DNA from: Nigrospora sphaerica
Lineage: Eukaryota > Ascomycota > Sordariomycetes > Amphisphaeriales > Apiosporaceae
Reading direction: 5' to 3'
Assembly (NCBI GenBank): GCA_018287875.1
Contig: JAGVVL010000002.1
Location: 2,480,001-2,544,000 of the forward strand
DNA length: 64,000 nucleotides
Both the position numbers and the translations under genes were made by a program. Shown one piece after another: positions 44,404 through 57,000 of the stretch. Each line of letters opens with the position of its first letter. The first letter of the stretch is position 1. The notes beneath the pieces are model-generated. The model worked only from the letters and a program-made list of their open reading frames with translations. It made no database searches and was not told the DNA's origin.

Positions 44404-45438
44404 ATGGCGGGCAAGAAACGCAAGAACGACGGAGTCGAGAAGTTTTACGCTGTCAAATGTGGCATGAAGCCGGGCATTTACATGACGTGGGCTGAATGCC
44501 AGGCGCAGACGTCGGGCTATAGTGGTGCGGTCTGTACGTGACAAAACGGCCCTGGCCGCCGCCTTCCCGCCCCTCCCCCTCCCCTGCTTGTGCGCGACGG
44601 CGCGGCTAATGTTGGCCTGGGGCCGCTAGACAAATCGTTCGAGAGCCGTGAAGCCGCCGAGGACTTCGTCGCGGGCCGCAAAGCCGTGGCCAGAGACGGC
44701 GAGCCGGTCCAGGAGAAATACTACGCTGTCGCCGTCGGGCGCGACCCGGGCATCTATACGGAATGGGAGGAGGCGTCCCGCGCCATCACTGGGTGGAAGG
44801 GGCCCAAATATCGGAGGTTCGACACGCGCGCCGAGGCTGCCAACTACATACGCGCCTATGGCAACCCCGCCACCCAGGCGTCCCTCGAGCCCGAGGCGAG
44901 CGAGCCGGCCCGTAAGAAGACGCGGCGCTCCTCTGTGTCAGTGTCGCAGGCGACGGTGGCGCGGCCACGCGAATCCGCCGTGCAGAACATCTACACCGAC
45001 GGTAGCAGCCTGTCGAACGGCAGGACTGGAGCAGCTGCGGGGGTGGGAGTCTACTTTGGCATAGATGACCCACGAAATATCTCGGAACGGCTCGAAGGGG
45101 AGCCGCAGACGAATCAACGTGCCGAGCTGACGGCCATCTTGCGGGCGCTGCAAGCCGTGTCGGTCGACCAGGACGTCCGCATCATCTCGGACAGCAAGTA
45201 CTCGATTAGCTGTGTGACGCAGTGGTACACCAACTGGGAAAGGAATGGCTGGAAAACGCAGGGCAAGGACGTGAAGAACAGGGACCTCATCGAAGCCATT
45301 CGGGCCAAGATTCAAGACCGTGACGATTCGGGAACGCAGACCATGTTCCAATGGGTCAAGGGCCACGCCGAGGATATTGGAAACGTGGCGGCTGACAGGC
45401 TGGCAGTTCTGGGCGCCAGGATGATGAGTACATCATAG
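44404..45438 (+). CDS. RNH1: Ribonuclease H1 with two N-terminal hybrid-binding domains
   Basis: Exons are 44404-44533 and 44630-45438, giving 312 aa. Two hybrid-binding (caulimovirus-type) domains are visible: residues 13-60, starting EKFYAVKCGMKPGIYMTW, and 74-122, starting EKYYAVAVGRDPGIYTEWEE. A Lys/Arg/Ser linker leads to the RNase H fold with catalytic carboxylates Asp167 (YTDGSS), Glu209 (TNQRAELTAI), Asp231 (ISDSKYS) and Asp299 (NVAADRLA), plus His289 (VKGHAED). The active site is complete. The enzyme cleaves RNA in RNA-DNA hybrids, in nucleus and possibly mitochondria (family knowledge); I see no clear mitochondrial presequence. The 96-nt intron lies within the first hybrid-binding domain. 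Confidence 0.95.
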
Positions 45439-46550
45439 CACTCTGCCGAGCGCCCGTTGCATGCACCCACCAAACCCCCTACGGCATGGGGAACTCTACG
45501 GCTTCGAGGGCCCGAAGGCTACCCACCCACCTCTGCGTCGGTGACGATGCAAGGTTCATCGGCGCCTGTGCGGTTTGTCTGGGCCATACAGCGCCAACAG
45601 TAAATACCATGGCTGTCTGGACAATAACTGCGTTGCTTGCCGTCGCCGGACAATGTCTCGGCCGCAGCTGAGACGATAAGGGGACCTCCACTTGGTAGTA
45701 GAGTCCGAGTAATAGAGCATGGAAGCTGGAGACGTTACCTAAATCACATGGACTTCCAGCCTGTACTTTTACTTGATGCCGATTAGGCTCTTTCCAACCG
45801 ATATGTACTTGAGAGACCTCTTCGCAGTACGATGAGCGCCTGCCTGTCTGCCTGTATCGCAAGGCAGCTTGGTCATTGGATGTTGAACTGCGTGACTTGG
45901 GGGCCGGAAGGTAGTCAAGGTGACGGAATATATGGAATATATACGATCGAAAAACAGGAGGGCCCAAGCTGACCCGCCGGCGCAGCAACATGGGATGGAA
46001 CCCAGCGCCTGAACGTTTACGGCAGAGCTAATGCCGGATAGCACCGCCCACCAACATAAAGACGACTACCTGCCAGTTACGCAGGAAGGTCAGGTGGTCC
46101 TTATCAGGCCTTTTTTTCAACTCCCTATCTTTCCTTATCGGATGAGCGGTTCTGGCGGTCCGACCTCGACCTGGAATCAGCAACATCACTACCAAACACC
46201 CAACCCACCATCCTATCCTAGAACGCCGAAGAGGCATAATAGGCTGGCGACTCCTCTCATCTACCCCTTTGACGGCCCCCCTCTTTGTGTGCCAAGCCCA
46301 AACTCGACCGCTCCGCATTACTCCAATCGCCAGTCGTCACGGCGAGCTTCCGGGCTAATACGCGGGGAACTTGGCAAGCGACTGCTTAATGACGCCGTCA
46401 AGCAACCCGATAACCCAACTACACTCGCCCAGCACTCCCGCCCGCGTCGCGGCCCTTTGCGGCTGCGCTTCTGCCAGAACGAAGCGGATGAGATTACTTC
46501 AGAAGTAGCACGAAGCGACGGCAGGGCTCAGTCCCCAAACATTTGCCAAA
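45439..46550. other. Intergenic region upstream of the antiporter
   Basis: No supported gene. A plus-strand frame from 46031 runs into the antiporter leader but does not join its first exon in frame and looks non-coding. Confidence 0.4.
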
Positions 46551-48718
46551 ATGCCGGAGCTAGAAACCACCGACTTCAACATTTTAGTATGACTTACCCT
46601 CCCACTCCTCGTGCCGACGGCTTCGTTGTTCTGATTTGGCCGGGTGCAGACCGCCCTGCTCGGCGGCTTCATCAGCGTCTTCGGGTTGGTCTCCTATCTG
46701 GTCAAGGAAAACTTCTACCTTTCCGAAGCCCGTGAGTGGTCCCTCATCCCCCGTCGCGGACCCTCAGCCCGTACGTCGCCATTTAGAACTGACGACTCCA
46801 TCTCCCAAGTCATATCTCTCCTTGTTGGTGTTGCCTTTGGGCCAAATGGGGCCAACCTCATCCGGCCGCTGGAATACGCCCGCGGCAGCCGGGAGGACCT
46901 TGATGACATCACGCTGTATTTCTCTCGCCTGGTTCTCGGCGTCCAGCTGGTTCTCGCAGGTATCCAGCTGCCCAGTCGCTACCTGCGAAAGGAATGGAAA
47001 CCGCTCGGCCTGCTGGTCGGCCCTATCATGACCTTGATGTGGCTATGCACCAGCCTTCTGATATGGGCCATGGTTCCTCGTCTGCCGTACCTTCATGCGC
47101 TCGCGATAGCTGCGTCGGTGACACCCACGGACCCAGTGCTTTCCAATGTGATAGTCAAAGGCCGGTTTGCCGACGCCAACGTCCCCAAGGAGCTCCAAAA
47201 GATCATCATCGCCGAGTCCGGGGCCAACGATGGCCTTGGCTACCCCTTCTTGTTTTTCGCCCTGTACCTCATCAAGTACATTGGCGACGGCGACCATGCG
47301 GCGCCGGGGGGTGCGCATACTGCCATGGGCCTCTGGTTTGGGGAGACTTGGGGCTACATAATCCTGCTGAGCGTCTCATACGGGGCCGTAGTTGGCTGGG
47401 TTGCCAAAGAAGCCCTCCATTATGCCGAAGGCCGCAGGTGGGTGGACCGGGAGAGCTTCCTCGTTTTTGCCCTGTCCCTGGCCCTGTTCATCACGGGGAC
47501 ATGCGGCATGATTGGGAGCGATGATGTACTCGCTTGCTTCATCGCCGGAAACGTTTTCACATGGGATGACTGGTTCCGCCTTGAGACACTCGACGAGGTA
47601 CGCTCCCCTCTCCCTCAAGAGGCCGTTATTGCAAGCCCTTCTAACACAGCTGCAGTTAGTTTGACCTCCAAGTCCCGGCCCCGAGCGCACCTCATATAGT
47701 TGCTGACACTTGGTGAACCCCAGCTCGCTCCAGCCCACGATTGATATGCTTCTGAATGTGGCGGTCTTTATGTGGCTCGGGGCCGTTTGTCCGTGGTCCA
47801 TGTTCCTGGACAACAATGTCATTCCGATCTACCGGCTCATCCCCTTGGGCATACTCGTTCTGCTCTTCCGGCGCCCCCCTGTCATCCTCGGCATGCACAA
47901 ATTCATCCACCAGATCGAGGACATACGCCAAGCCATCTTCATGGGCTTCTTTGGTCCGGTGGGGGTGTCGGGGATATTCTACATGTACATCACGCTCAAG
48001 TTCGTAAACACCCTCCAGGTGGATGGGCGGCCAAGGGAGGACGTCAAAAACCTCGGGGAGACAACCGAGGTTGTGGTTTGGTTCGTTGCAATTTGCAGTG
48101 TGGTAAGCGTGCTAGCAAAGGCCCCCAGTCCGCCGCGACGATGAAGCGCCGGTCTAACAACCAAAGGTCGTCCACGGGCTCTCGATTCCGCTTGGGCAGC
48201 TTGGCTTCTATCTCCCGCGGACTCTCTCTCGCTCGTTGGCGTCCCCGGGCAGTGGCGAGGAGCCCAGCACGGCGTCGCGTCTCCGCGGACGTGTGGCCAA
48301 CCTCGGTAGGCTCCTTCCCCCTTTCCGCGACCAAAGTATTTCTGGGAACCCCACAGAACCAAGTAGCCCCGTCGTGTCAAGGCCGACGTCTGTCCGGCCG
48401 AGTTCCCGGACTGGAGGCAAGACGGGCGCAGAGAACGACGCCAAGAAGCGAGGCTGCGGAGCCGATGGCGCCGCGGCGGTCCTGGCGAGCGAATCGTCCA
48501 CCAGCAACAGGTCGGGAGCTCCAGATTCGCGTTCGCCTGCCGCGCTGCCAAACCGCGCCATTCGCTTCCCGGACGAGGAGCGACGCAGCGTGAAGGAGCC
48601 GGCGGGGGTAAGGTCTGGTGTCGTCCAGGAAGGCCTGGACGATGCTACCCCTCGCGCTGCCCGGGATTTGAGTACAGCCTCGCCTCTGCGTGGACAGACG
48701 TGCGGCGATCTGCCGTAG
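46551..48718 (+). CDS. NHA1: Plasma-membrane Na+/H+ antiporter, NHA1/SOD2 type
   Basis: Proposed exons are 46551-46586, 46650-46731, 46810-47597, 47734-48102 and 48167-48718, giving 608 aa. The start MPELETTDFNIL and the first TM (LLGGFISVFGLVSYL) match fungal Nha1. A dozen hydrophobic segments follow. Conserved motifs include LISLLVGVAFGPNGANLIRP, VTPTDPVLSN and IAESGANDGLGYPF with Asn179-Asp180, the ion-binding pair, and FVIAGN-like LACFIAGNVFTWDDW. The cytosolic tail (from about residue 440) is Ser/Arg-rich and shorter than in yeast Nha1. The protein exports Na+/K+ for H+ (family knowledge). The exon 3-4 junction is uncertain. Phase requires joining at CTCCAG|CCC, which loses the usual SLQ of the family's DDSLQPTID motif although TCGCTCCAG is present just upstream in another phase. 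Confidence 0.85.
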
Positions 48719-49359
48719 TATAACAAGTCAGGGTTGTGACCGGTACATCGCAAAACCAAGCTGCCAAACCATGCAATCAGTCGGCGCGCGTCTGCCAGGC
48801 TTCGTTCAACCAATGATGGTGCTGGCTCTCGTACCAAGGTTGCATTGAGCTTGCCTGGGCTGCCTGGGCTGTCTAGCCGATGGCATTCTGCTGGCGTTTC
48901 CCAGTGGCGGGCCAAGAGAGCCGCTCGGAAGGATCGTGGTCTGACTTGCATGGGGTCGATGAGGGTCGGATCTTATCGCCGTCTGTCTTGGGGAGGTATG
49001 GAGATTTGTGTTCCATGCTGGCTTCCTACCGAAGTATTTATGATTTTCCCTAATTCGGGCTAGCTGCGGAATGAGGCGGGGAGGGGAGTGCCCGTATTGC
49101 GCGATGTCAGAATACTATATATCACTGCCGAGCGAGCAAGCAGCCCTGGGCAGCCGCGGCAGCCCTGTCGCCTAGAGAAGCCTTACAACTGGAGGTTTCG
49201 TTACGATGAGACGAGGGATAGGTAACAACCCCTGTGCCAGCGGGGGCGTGTCCTCCCTTGCCGTCTGCAGTTGACCTCCGCTCTCGTCCCCCCCCGCGGA
49301 TCATGACATCCTGCCCGTCTCTCGTCGATTGCGTGCGTGCCAGCCATCCGACACGCGAG

Positions 49360-49390
<31 letters not shown>
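49360..49390 (+). repeat. (GAC)10 trinucleotide repeat
   Basis: About ten perfect GAC units in intergenic DNA. Depending on frame they would read poly-Asp or poly-Arg/Thr, but no real gene surrounds them. Confidence 0.9.
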
Positions 49391-49391
<1 letters not shown>

Positions 49392-51663
49392 CGCCGTAAC
49401 TCGCTTTGGTCGCTCGCTCGCGCACTGTGTCCACTAAGAATACACAACTTGCTCTTCGAAGCCCCTCCGGCACACGCGAGACGGTCCCGACGGGTCAAAG
49501 GCACGTCGGCCTCGTCGGCTTGTTGTCTCTCCTGCCCTTGGCATTCGGCCGACTGGACCGGGATATCTAGCTAAGTAGGTGCCTAGGCAATGAATGGATC
49601 AAGGCGCCTGGGCTGCTGGGCCAGCAGCTCTCACCAGTTGCCACTGGGAGCCCGTTAGGAGATATGCCGTGTCTTACTTGGCCCCTGCTGCCGGGCTCCA
49701 TGCTCCTCTCCGGATCCTCGATTGGGAGCAACCTCGAGCCGCCGCCGCCTTCTATCATCAGGCCAAGGGCCCGATCGCGGGCGGCGGAGCCTAATTTCGG
49801 TCGCATTAACTCCCGTGCCCGGTCGCCTGGGGGAAAGCTAGTTGGCGACGCGGACGGCCATCACGCAGCAAGGTTTCGCCGGGCTCTGTTTGGGAAAGGG
49901 CAGGGCCAGTAGACGTGTTTGACCGAGAGTTGCTGCGGCTCATGGATGGTGATCGGCACCAGAGCACCCGCTGCCTCTCTTGCCTACCATCTACCTACGG
50001 GTAGGTACCTACTTATCCTACCCACCTCAGGCACTTAACTAAACGCTTACCTGCCTACATGGACATCACTGCTACCTCGGGACATCATGGAGGGCTGCTA
50101 CCCTACGACGTCCTCGCGGCCAACCAGCTGCCGCTCTGTATGTAGGCGAGGAGGCAGGTAAAGTAGGGTAGATTACGCCAGACGCCGTGAAACACACTCG
50201 TCCTGCCTCAGTGCTTTGCTGGATAACTTTACATGGAGGCGGGGGAAAGGGGGGAGGGTGGCATGCGGCGCAGCGCGTACATGCCGGCAGGGTCAGGGAC
50301 AGGCGCCCGTCTGTAGGCGGGAGCCGGAACCGGAACCGGAATGCACTGGACATACATTCCATATCTCTACCTGGCTGCAATGCCCCCTACCTCGCATAGT
50401 ATCCATCGGTCGTGGGAACGGGGGCTGGGTCCCGGTGCAGAATGGCCAGCTTCTTACATGCAGCTCGTCTCGGCGCGGCATATACTGCGCTGCACGCAAA
50501 GGCCCCGACAGCCCTGGCGCTGCCAGTCAGCACGCCCGCGTGGGAGCATGATTGCGTATCGCCGGCCCCTCCCTGGCCACTCCCGAAGAAACCGTTGTGG
50601 CGCCCCCGGTCTGGCTTCACCGATAAGGGAGGGAAGGGGAAGGCGAATAACGCGCTGCAGTTGGTTTGTGATGGGCGCGCAATAGGCTGGCGTGGCACGT
50701 CAGGGCCCGCAGCCGCACCGAGGGGGAGAGAAGGCGGCGTCGGATCCTTGCTGGTCTGGCCGTCTTCCTACGTAGGTAGGATTGCGAGATATTACATCTT
50801 TCGCCCGGCCCTGAACCACGCTTCTTCCCTGTTTGACGGCTGCGGGCGCAGTATAGAGGATTCGGAGCCCGCAGATACGGCCTCACGATGCACCAGCTAG
50901 CTACCCAAGAGGTAGATGGATAGGGAACTGCGTAAGCCCCCCCCCCCCCGTCTTGGCCCCGGGGAGGCCTGCAAGGTGTGAGGCCTGCAAGGTGCGAGGC
51001 GCGATAGCAAATGGCGACCCAGCACGTCCAAGGTGCTTGCTGCTGCTGCTATGTAATACATACTTACTGGCCCGGCCCTCGCCTATGTAATCAAGACCGT
51101 CGGAACCAGGGACTGGCCGGCCATGACGGCCGCCGGTCTGCAGAATAACATTAAAGTGACGGGATGTTGAGTTCTGCGCCGGCGAGGAAGTGGGGGGAGC
51201 AGGAGTGGTCGGGCGACACGATGAGAAGTAGGAAGCCAAGACTATCCCCCGGATCTTATGTCCGGCGCGTACGTAGTTGAATATTCCAAGCTTCCACGCC
51301 GTGCTGGAGCTCGAGCTTTTCCCCAGCAAAGAGTTTCCCATGGGCGGCCAAGACCCCGGGTGGGTCTGTAAGGCCAGCCCGGCTGCCAACTAGACTTGCC
51401 CCGTGGCGGGAGGGGGGGGAAGCCCTGAAGGACCTTCATGACGACGTGTGTTTGTGTGTGTGATTTTTCTCCCTTTTCTTTCTACTTGCACCCTACCCCG
51501 GGAAATTCCTACCCGCTCCTACCGTAAGGGGACTTGGACATACGTACGGCTCGAGCGACTACCTACCTAGGTAAATATATGCGCATATGTCGGGAGCGCC
51601 GCACTCGGGCCTGCCACCACCTCGCCTCGGAGGCGGAGAGCGGTCGTGGTGTGCGCGAACAAC

Positions 51664-51690
51664 CCCTCCTCCTCCTCCTCCTCCTCCTCT
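51664..51690 (+). repeat. (CTC)n trinucleotide repeat
   Basis: About nine CTC/CCT units in intergenic DNA. Confidence 0.85.
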
Positions 51691-54059
51691 TCCTTGTCGG
51701 ACGCATGCCCGCCAGCCCCTGGCTGGGCACAGAATCACACCTGCTCGTACGTTATGTACCACTGTTTCACGGGCTGTCTGCCTGCGGGTTGGAAGTGCGG
51801 TTAACCTCTATTCTAGCCCCTTGTCACGCCGACGCCATGGCATGGGAAGGGCCTGTTGTGTTCCTACGAATACGTGCCCATCCGTACCTTTGTACTCGGT
51901 ATACCACGTGTGTGGGGGGAGTCCCGTGCCTCTAGCAAAAAGCAACCATCCATGGATGGACGGATCTTAGGCTAGGCAAAACTATCCACTGCGTGGTTTC
52001 TTCGGTGAGTCAGTATGGAAAGCGAACAAGTGCGCATTTACTGCTCTAGAGGCGGTATAAGATACGTAAGCTTCATTCAAGCGGAAGGGTGGCAAAGTAC
52101 GGCAATTATTAACCTCTTACGTACGGAGTGATGTGTACTGCCAATCGGGACGGACAGACGGCAGCAGACTAGAGAAGAAATAGATGGGCCAGGCGATGAC
52201 GATGTATCGCCCTCGCTCCCGTCTGATTCCTTACGGGCTCCTGCGTAGGATGGAGAATGCAAGTACACCCCGATACCAAGTACGCGAGCGAGTACGTGGG
52301 TCGTTACCGAGGGCAGGAGGGACACAGGGCAGGGTTCAGAGATTGGTGCTACATAATAACCTACATGTAAGAGGTATCTTTCCCTACCCACTTCCCTCGG
52401 ATGCAGCCAGGGGCGGAGGGGGCAATTGAGTTCAGTCTCGGGCCTGGAATCTTTCGCAACTTCTCCAATTGTCTCTCATCTGGACTTTTGGGTTAGTATG
52501 GCACCGTGCTAGAGAAACACACGCAAGGCACATCCATCCCACCCAGCAACCCGCTCGCGCACGCTCCGTAGTCTCGAGACAGGCAGGAGGAATAGTCGCA
52601 ACGACCTGGACGTACACACGAGGCACGAGACGGGAACGGGGGAAGGCGAGGGGGAGGGCGGTCCTTTCCGAGTGGCCCGGCGGAGAGGCAGGCACGCGGG
52701 AAGGGCCCAAGGAGAGACACGGAGACGGTCACCGCACAAGGCGGGAGAAGGGGGGGCAGGGGGCGACGTCGGCCGCAACGCGATATTGAGGTTGCTTCGT
52801 AGGACAGGACAGGAGATGATAGAGCAGTAGCGGTATGGGGAAGTACAGCACATTAAGGATGGGTGTGAACACAGGTACACATTGGGCATTCATTACCCAA
52901 GGCATGGACGGCAAGATAAGTTAGTAACATGTATGCAGGTAGGTACATACACGCAGGCGATGGGTAAAAGGGTCCCAAGAGGTAGTAGGCATGGAGCCAT
53001 GGATAGGTAGGTTGTACAGGAAGCCGGCTACCCGGCGTCTAACAGGGTCTTCGCCTGTCGTCCGTGGTTGACTCTTCCTGGCCCTGGCCGCCTGAACCTT
53101 CTCTGGTCGCCCTGCGAAAAAAGGCTACTCGCGCTACGAGGGGGGGCGCTTGCACCCTCGATCCGCCGCCTGCCCTCTCTCTTCGCCAGCGCCAGGTGGA
53201 CAGAGCCCGTTCGCCTGTCCACCCGCTCGCTCATGCAGTCGCAGTCGCTCCCTGTCCCTCGGCTTGCCTGCTGGCTCCAGTGTCATTGGAGCAGAAGAAG
53301 ACGTGGACGTGGACGGCGGGCTCGCATCTCGCGTCGCCTCCACTTTTTTTTTATTTCCCACAGATGCGCCGTGGGTGTCACTAGGTGCTATCCGTCCCTA
53401 GGGAGGCTTCCATCTAGGCAAACACACTACCCAGAGGTAAAGAGAGGTAGTACCTACCTAGTTAGATCGCCCAGGTCCCCTCCGACGACACCCCCCCCCC
53501 CCCGGGACGCATCAGCCAGTGTGACTCCTGTCTGCCATTTCCGAAGAGACCTGCCCACCATCCGGAGGCGCATATCACGCACATTGCCGCACCCAAATAC
53601 TTGACCATCATTACCAGCATCATCACCACCAACCGCGTCACCCATAACGCATCCCTTTAACCAACCCGCCCCATCACGCTGCCGGTGCCACGTCGCGTGC
53701 ACCATTGTTCTGATCGCTGCCCGAAGAGTTGGCCGCACTAGCCGTCTGACTACCTACCTAATCCATCCATCCAGCCCGACCCGGTCGAGTGGGCGCAATG
53801 CGGCCGCAGAATTGAGCCATCGGTAACAGCGACTCAGCATCCCATCACCCATCCGGACCTCGTCCACCACATCGCTTTCCGTGGCCCAGCGACTCGCTTG
53901 TCGCCAGACGCCGTAACTCCTACGCACCGACGAGCTAGAACCGTCGCGCGGTTGTCAGCCCGCCTTCCACCCACCGCTCCCGCGGGAAAAAAGCGAAGGG
54001 GACGAGAGAGCTCGTCACAGCAGCGAGACGTCAAAACCCTCGACACGTCGTTTCAGGCC

Positions 54060-57000
54060 ATGCCCGCCAGTGGGAACTCGTTGTTCGGAGGGGCCCTCGA
54101 TCCTGATGCCGGAATGCCTTCGGCCCACACCTTCGAGAACGAGTACCTGTACGACGAGGAACTCAACGCGGAGACAGCCGGCGCCTTGTTTGGCATAAAC
54201 ACCGCCGACCCTTCGGCTCTGGCCGCCTTCGATCCAGCAGGCCTGAGCGACCCCAAGGCCCTGTTTGCGGCGGCGCCGCCTGGAGGCCAAGACCGCATCG
54301 CTGACTTCTCACCGCCATCCCACCGCGATTCTTCATCGTCAGGCTCGTCCAGGCACAGTGCCGACTCCAGCTCCCCCAAAACTAGCCATACCTCGGGAGA
54401 CGTCATGATGACCGACGAGGGCTTTGCTGAGTGGAAGGGCTTCGAGAGTCTGTCCCACCACGATTCCAATATCGACATGGTGACTGGCGAGTCCCTCGAC
54501 CACCACATGGACCCGGCCTCGCACTTTAACGACAGCCTTCTTTTCGACTTCGATAACGCCTCTAACAGTCCGAGCCCCCCGGCCACGAATGGCCATGCTT
54601 CGCTATCCCCGGGAGATCACATGGCTGCTGCCCATAGGCCTCTCAAAAGTCCCGGCCTCCAAAGAAAGGCTAAGTGCCATGGCAAATCGCCCCTCGTCGG
54701 TGTACCTACCCCCCCTTGCCCCCCAACCAGGCAATCGCTAACGCCGGGCCAGCACAATCCAATGGCACACAGCTTCAACGGGTTCCAGGCGGGCGGTTCC
54801 AGGGAGGCGTCGCCCAACTTCGGGAGCCAGGGGTCCTCGCCGGCCGCCATGTTCAAGGATTCTCCGTCGTCGGAGAGCAACATGAACATGGCAAAAAGCT
54901 TCAGCTTCAGAGCGGCGCCGCCCGTGTCAGATCCCTCGTGGCCTGCGCCGGGAGGGTTTCCCACTCAGCGCCAGCCCGCAATGCCGCATAACCTCGAAAT
55001 GGGCAACATGCCGTCCAACTCGTGCTTGGCTTACAGCGGGCCCGCGTTTGGCGGCAAGCCGACTCTTAAGATCCAGCCCACGCCGCTTAAATCCCGCGTG
55101 GAAACGCAGATTCCCATCAAGTTGACATTTCACAATCTGCCGCCCAACATCAAGCGTCTCCACCTCCCCCGGCACAGCATCTCCAAGGCCAAACTGCTTG
55201 CGAAGGGGCCCGTGGATCGTTCACCAGATATGCTCGAGCTCTACACCATGCTGGTTTGCACAAGCGCTATGCAAACCCCAGAGAAATGCCGGAAGGCTTT
55301 TGAGCGGGCCGCCGTCGCCACGCGCCCCACCAACCCGGTACCTTGTCCGGACACTGAGGAGGACAAGCCGCAAAATGGTGGTGAAGTCCGAATCTGCTCG
55401 GGGTGTATCACCCGGGAACGTAAAAGGGCTGGCCGCAAGAAGAACAAGAAGCCCGAGGAGGACGAGCTGTGGGACAAATACCAGAACTACCGAGCCATCG
55501 TCTTCAACACGCAGGAGCTCAAAGAGTGGCAGGTGGCTACTGATACCGGCATCGGCATCTCGCCACCTCCTGGTACTATGCAGGTGGACGCCCCTATGCG
55601 CATCGCTTGCTATTGTCGGCATCACCAGGAGAAGATGGGATTCCAAGTCATCTTCACCCTGAAAGATTGCACGGACAACGTCGTCGTGCAGGAGATTTCC
55701 AACCCCATCATGATCACCGATGACCACAAGACTCACATCCCTGCCCCTGCCCATGACACCACACCAACCTCACATAACGACGCCCCAGCTGAGGGTCTGT
55801 CCCTCGAGGCCAACTTAGCCTTCCGTCAGACACACCCGGCGTCGGACCTCCACGGCCTGCAGCAGCAGAACCCGCCGGGCCCAGCGCCTGCCGCCCCCAA
55901 GCCCAACCATTCCCATTCGTCCTCTGTTGCTGCAACACCCCGCAGCCTATCACGGCAAGCATCGCCAACGTCTCCAATGGCGCCCTCGGCCAAGAGGAGA
56001 AAGCCTAGCGCGTCCAAGCTGCCGCAGAACCTAGCCATGACCCGTCTGGAGACCATTCAGCCGCCCGCTGCGCTTTCCAACGCGCAGGCCGGCGCGTCGG
56101 CCGTGTCGTCCGCCACGTCGCCCTTCTCGCCAAACATGAACAACTTCCCAGTGCCTACGCAGCTGTTCCCCCAAGGCCAACAAGCAGCTCTAGGCCCTAT
56201 ACAACAATCCTTCACGACGAGCCCTCCGACACCCAACAGTAACAACGAACAGGCGCTATATCCGGGAGCAGCCCGCAGCATTAGCATTGAAAACCTTCCC
56301 ATGTCGCAGTCGTTATACTCAGCGCCGGCGTCAGCCCATCCCAGCCGGGCACCTAGCCCCAACCAGATGAGGAACGAAATGAATGCTCTCCAACAACAGG
56401 CGCCGCTATCTCAAGCGTTATTCGGCTCGGAGGCGGTGGGTATGAGCGCGCTGAGGGCAGCAACCCCCACCATTCATAAAATCATCCCAGGCGAGGGCCC
56501 CAAAGACGGAGGCATCGAGGTCACGATCTTGGGCAGTGGCTTCACCAACGGTGGCCTGGAGGTCATGTTTGGAGATAATCGGGCTCTGACGACGACGTAC
56601 TGGGGCGAAAGTTCCCTTGTGTGCTTATTGCCCCCCTGCCATGTAGCAGGTCCCGTCTTGGTCCGCATCCGGCATCCTCAGATGCCGGAGCAGCCGCCCT
56701 CGATCGGTGGGAAATTACCTGTCTTCCGCTACTTCGATGACAGCGAAGAGCAGCTTATGAGGACGGCGCTTGTGTGTCTGGGAAGCAAATTTGGCGGGAC
56801 TATCCAGGACGCTACCGATGTTGCCCGCAGCATCATCAACTCGAGATCGAGCCAAGGGACCTGGGGCGTTGGACCCCATGGCCCCGGCGGTTACAGTTTC
56901 CAAGACGTCTCGCTCGAGACGGGGCTTATGAAGGTACTGGAGCTGATGGACCTCGACGACAGCGTCAACAAGGCCAAGATCAACCTGCGGAGGTCGGCCA

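Larger units (their letters stand above)
48719..54059. other. 5.3 kb gene-poor region upstream of MGA2
   Basis: This is the largest region without a supported gene. It holds (GAC)10 at 49360-49390, a CTC run at 51664-51690, CCGGAA hexamers near 50323-50340, poly-C tracts (50937-50949, 53490-53503) and many GTACCTAC/GTAGGTAC words (49985-50030, 51556-51576, 52929-52948, 53446-53462, 53750-53762). Frames up to about 178 codons exist but have no recognisable composition or motif. The last kilobase is pyrimidine-rich and probably the MGA2 leader; TCGTTTCAG just before the ATG could be a 5' UTR splice acceptor. Confidence 0.45.

Noticed and set aside
46031..46735. 234-codon plus-strand frame overlapping the antiporter start
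   Set aside because: It is out of frame with the clear NHA1 N-terminus, has low-complexity content, and reads through the first intron.
53898..54059. N-terminal extension of MGA2
   Set aside because: The frame is open but has no ATG; it begins with TTG and is Arg/Pro-rich like leader sequence.
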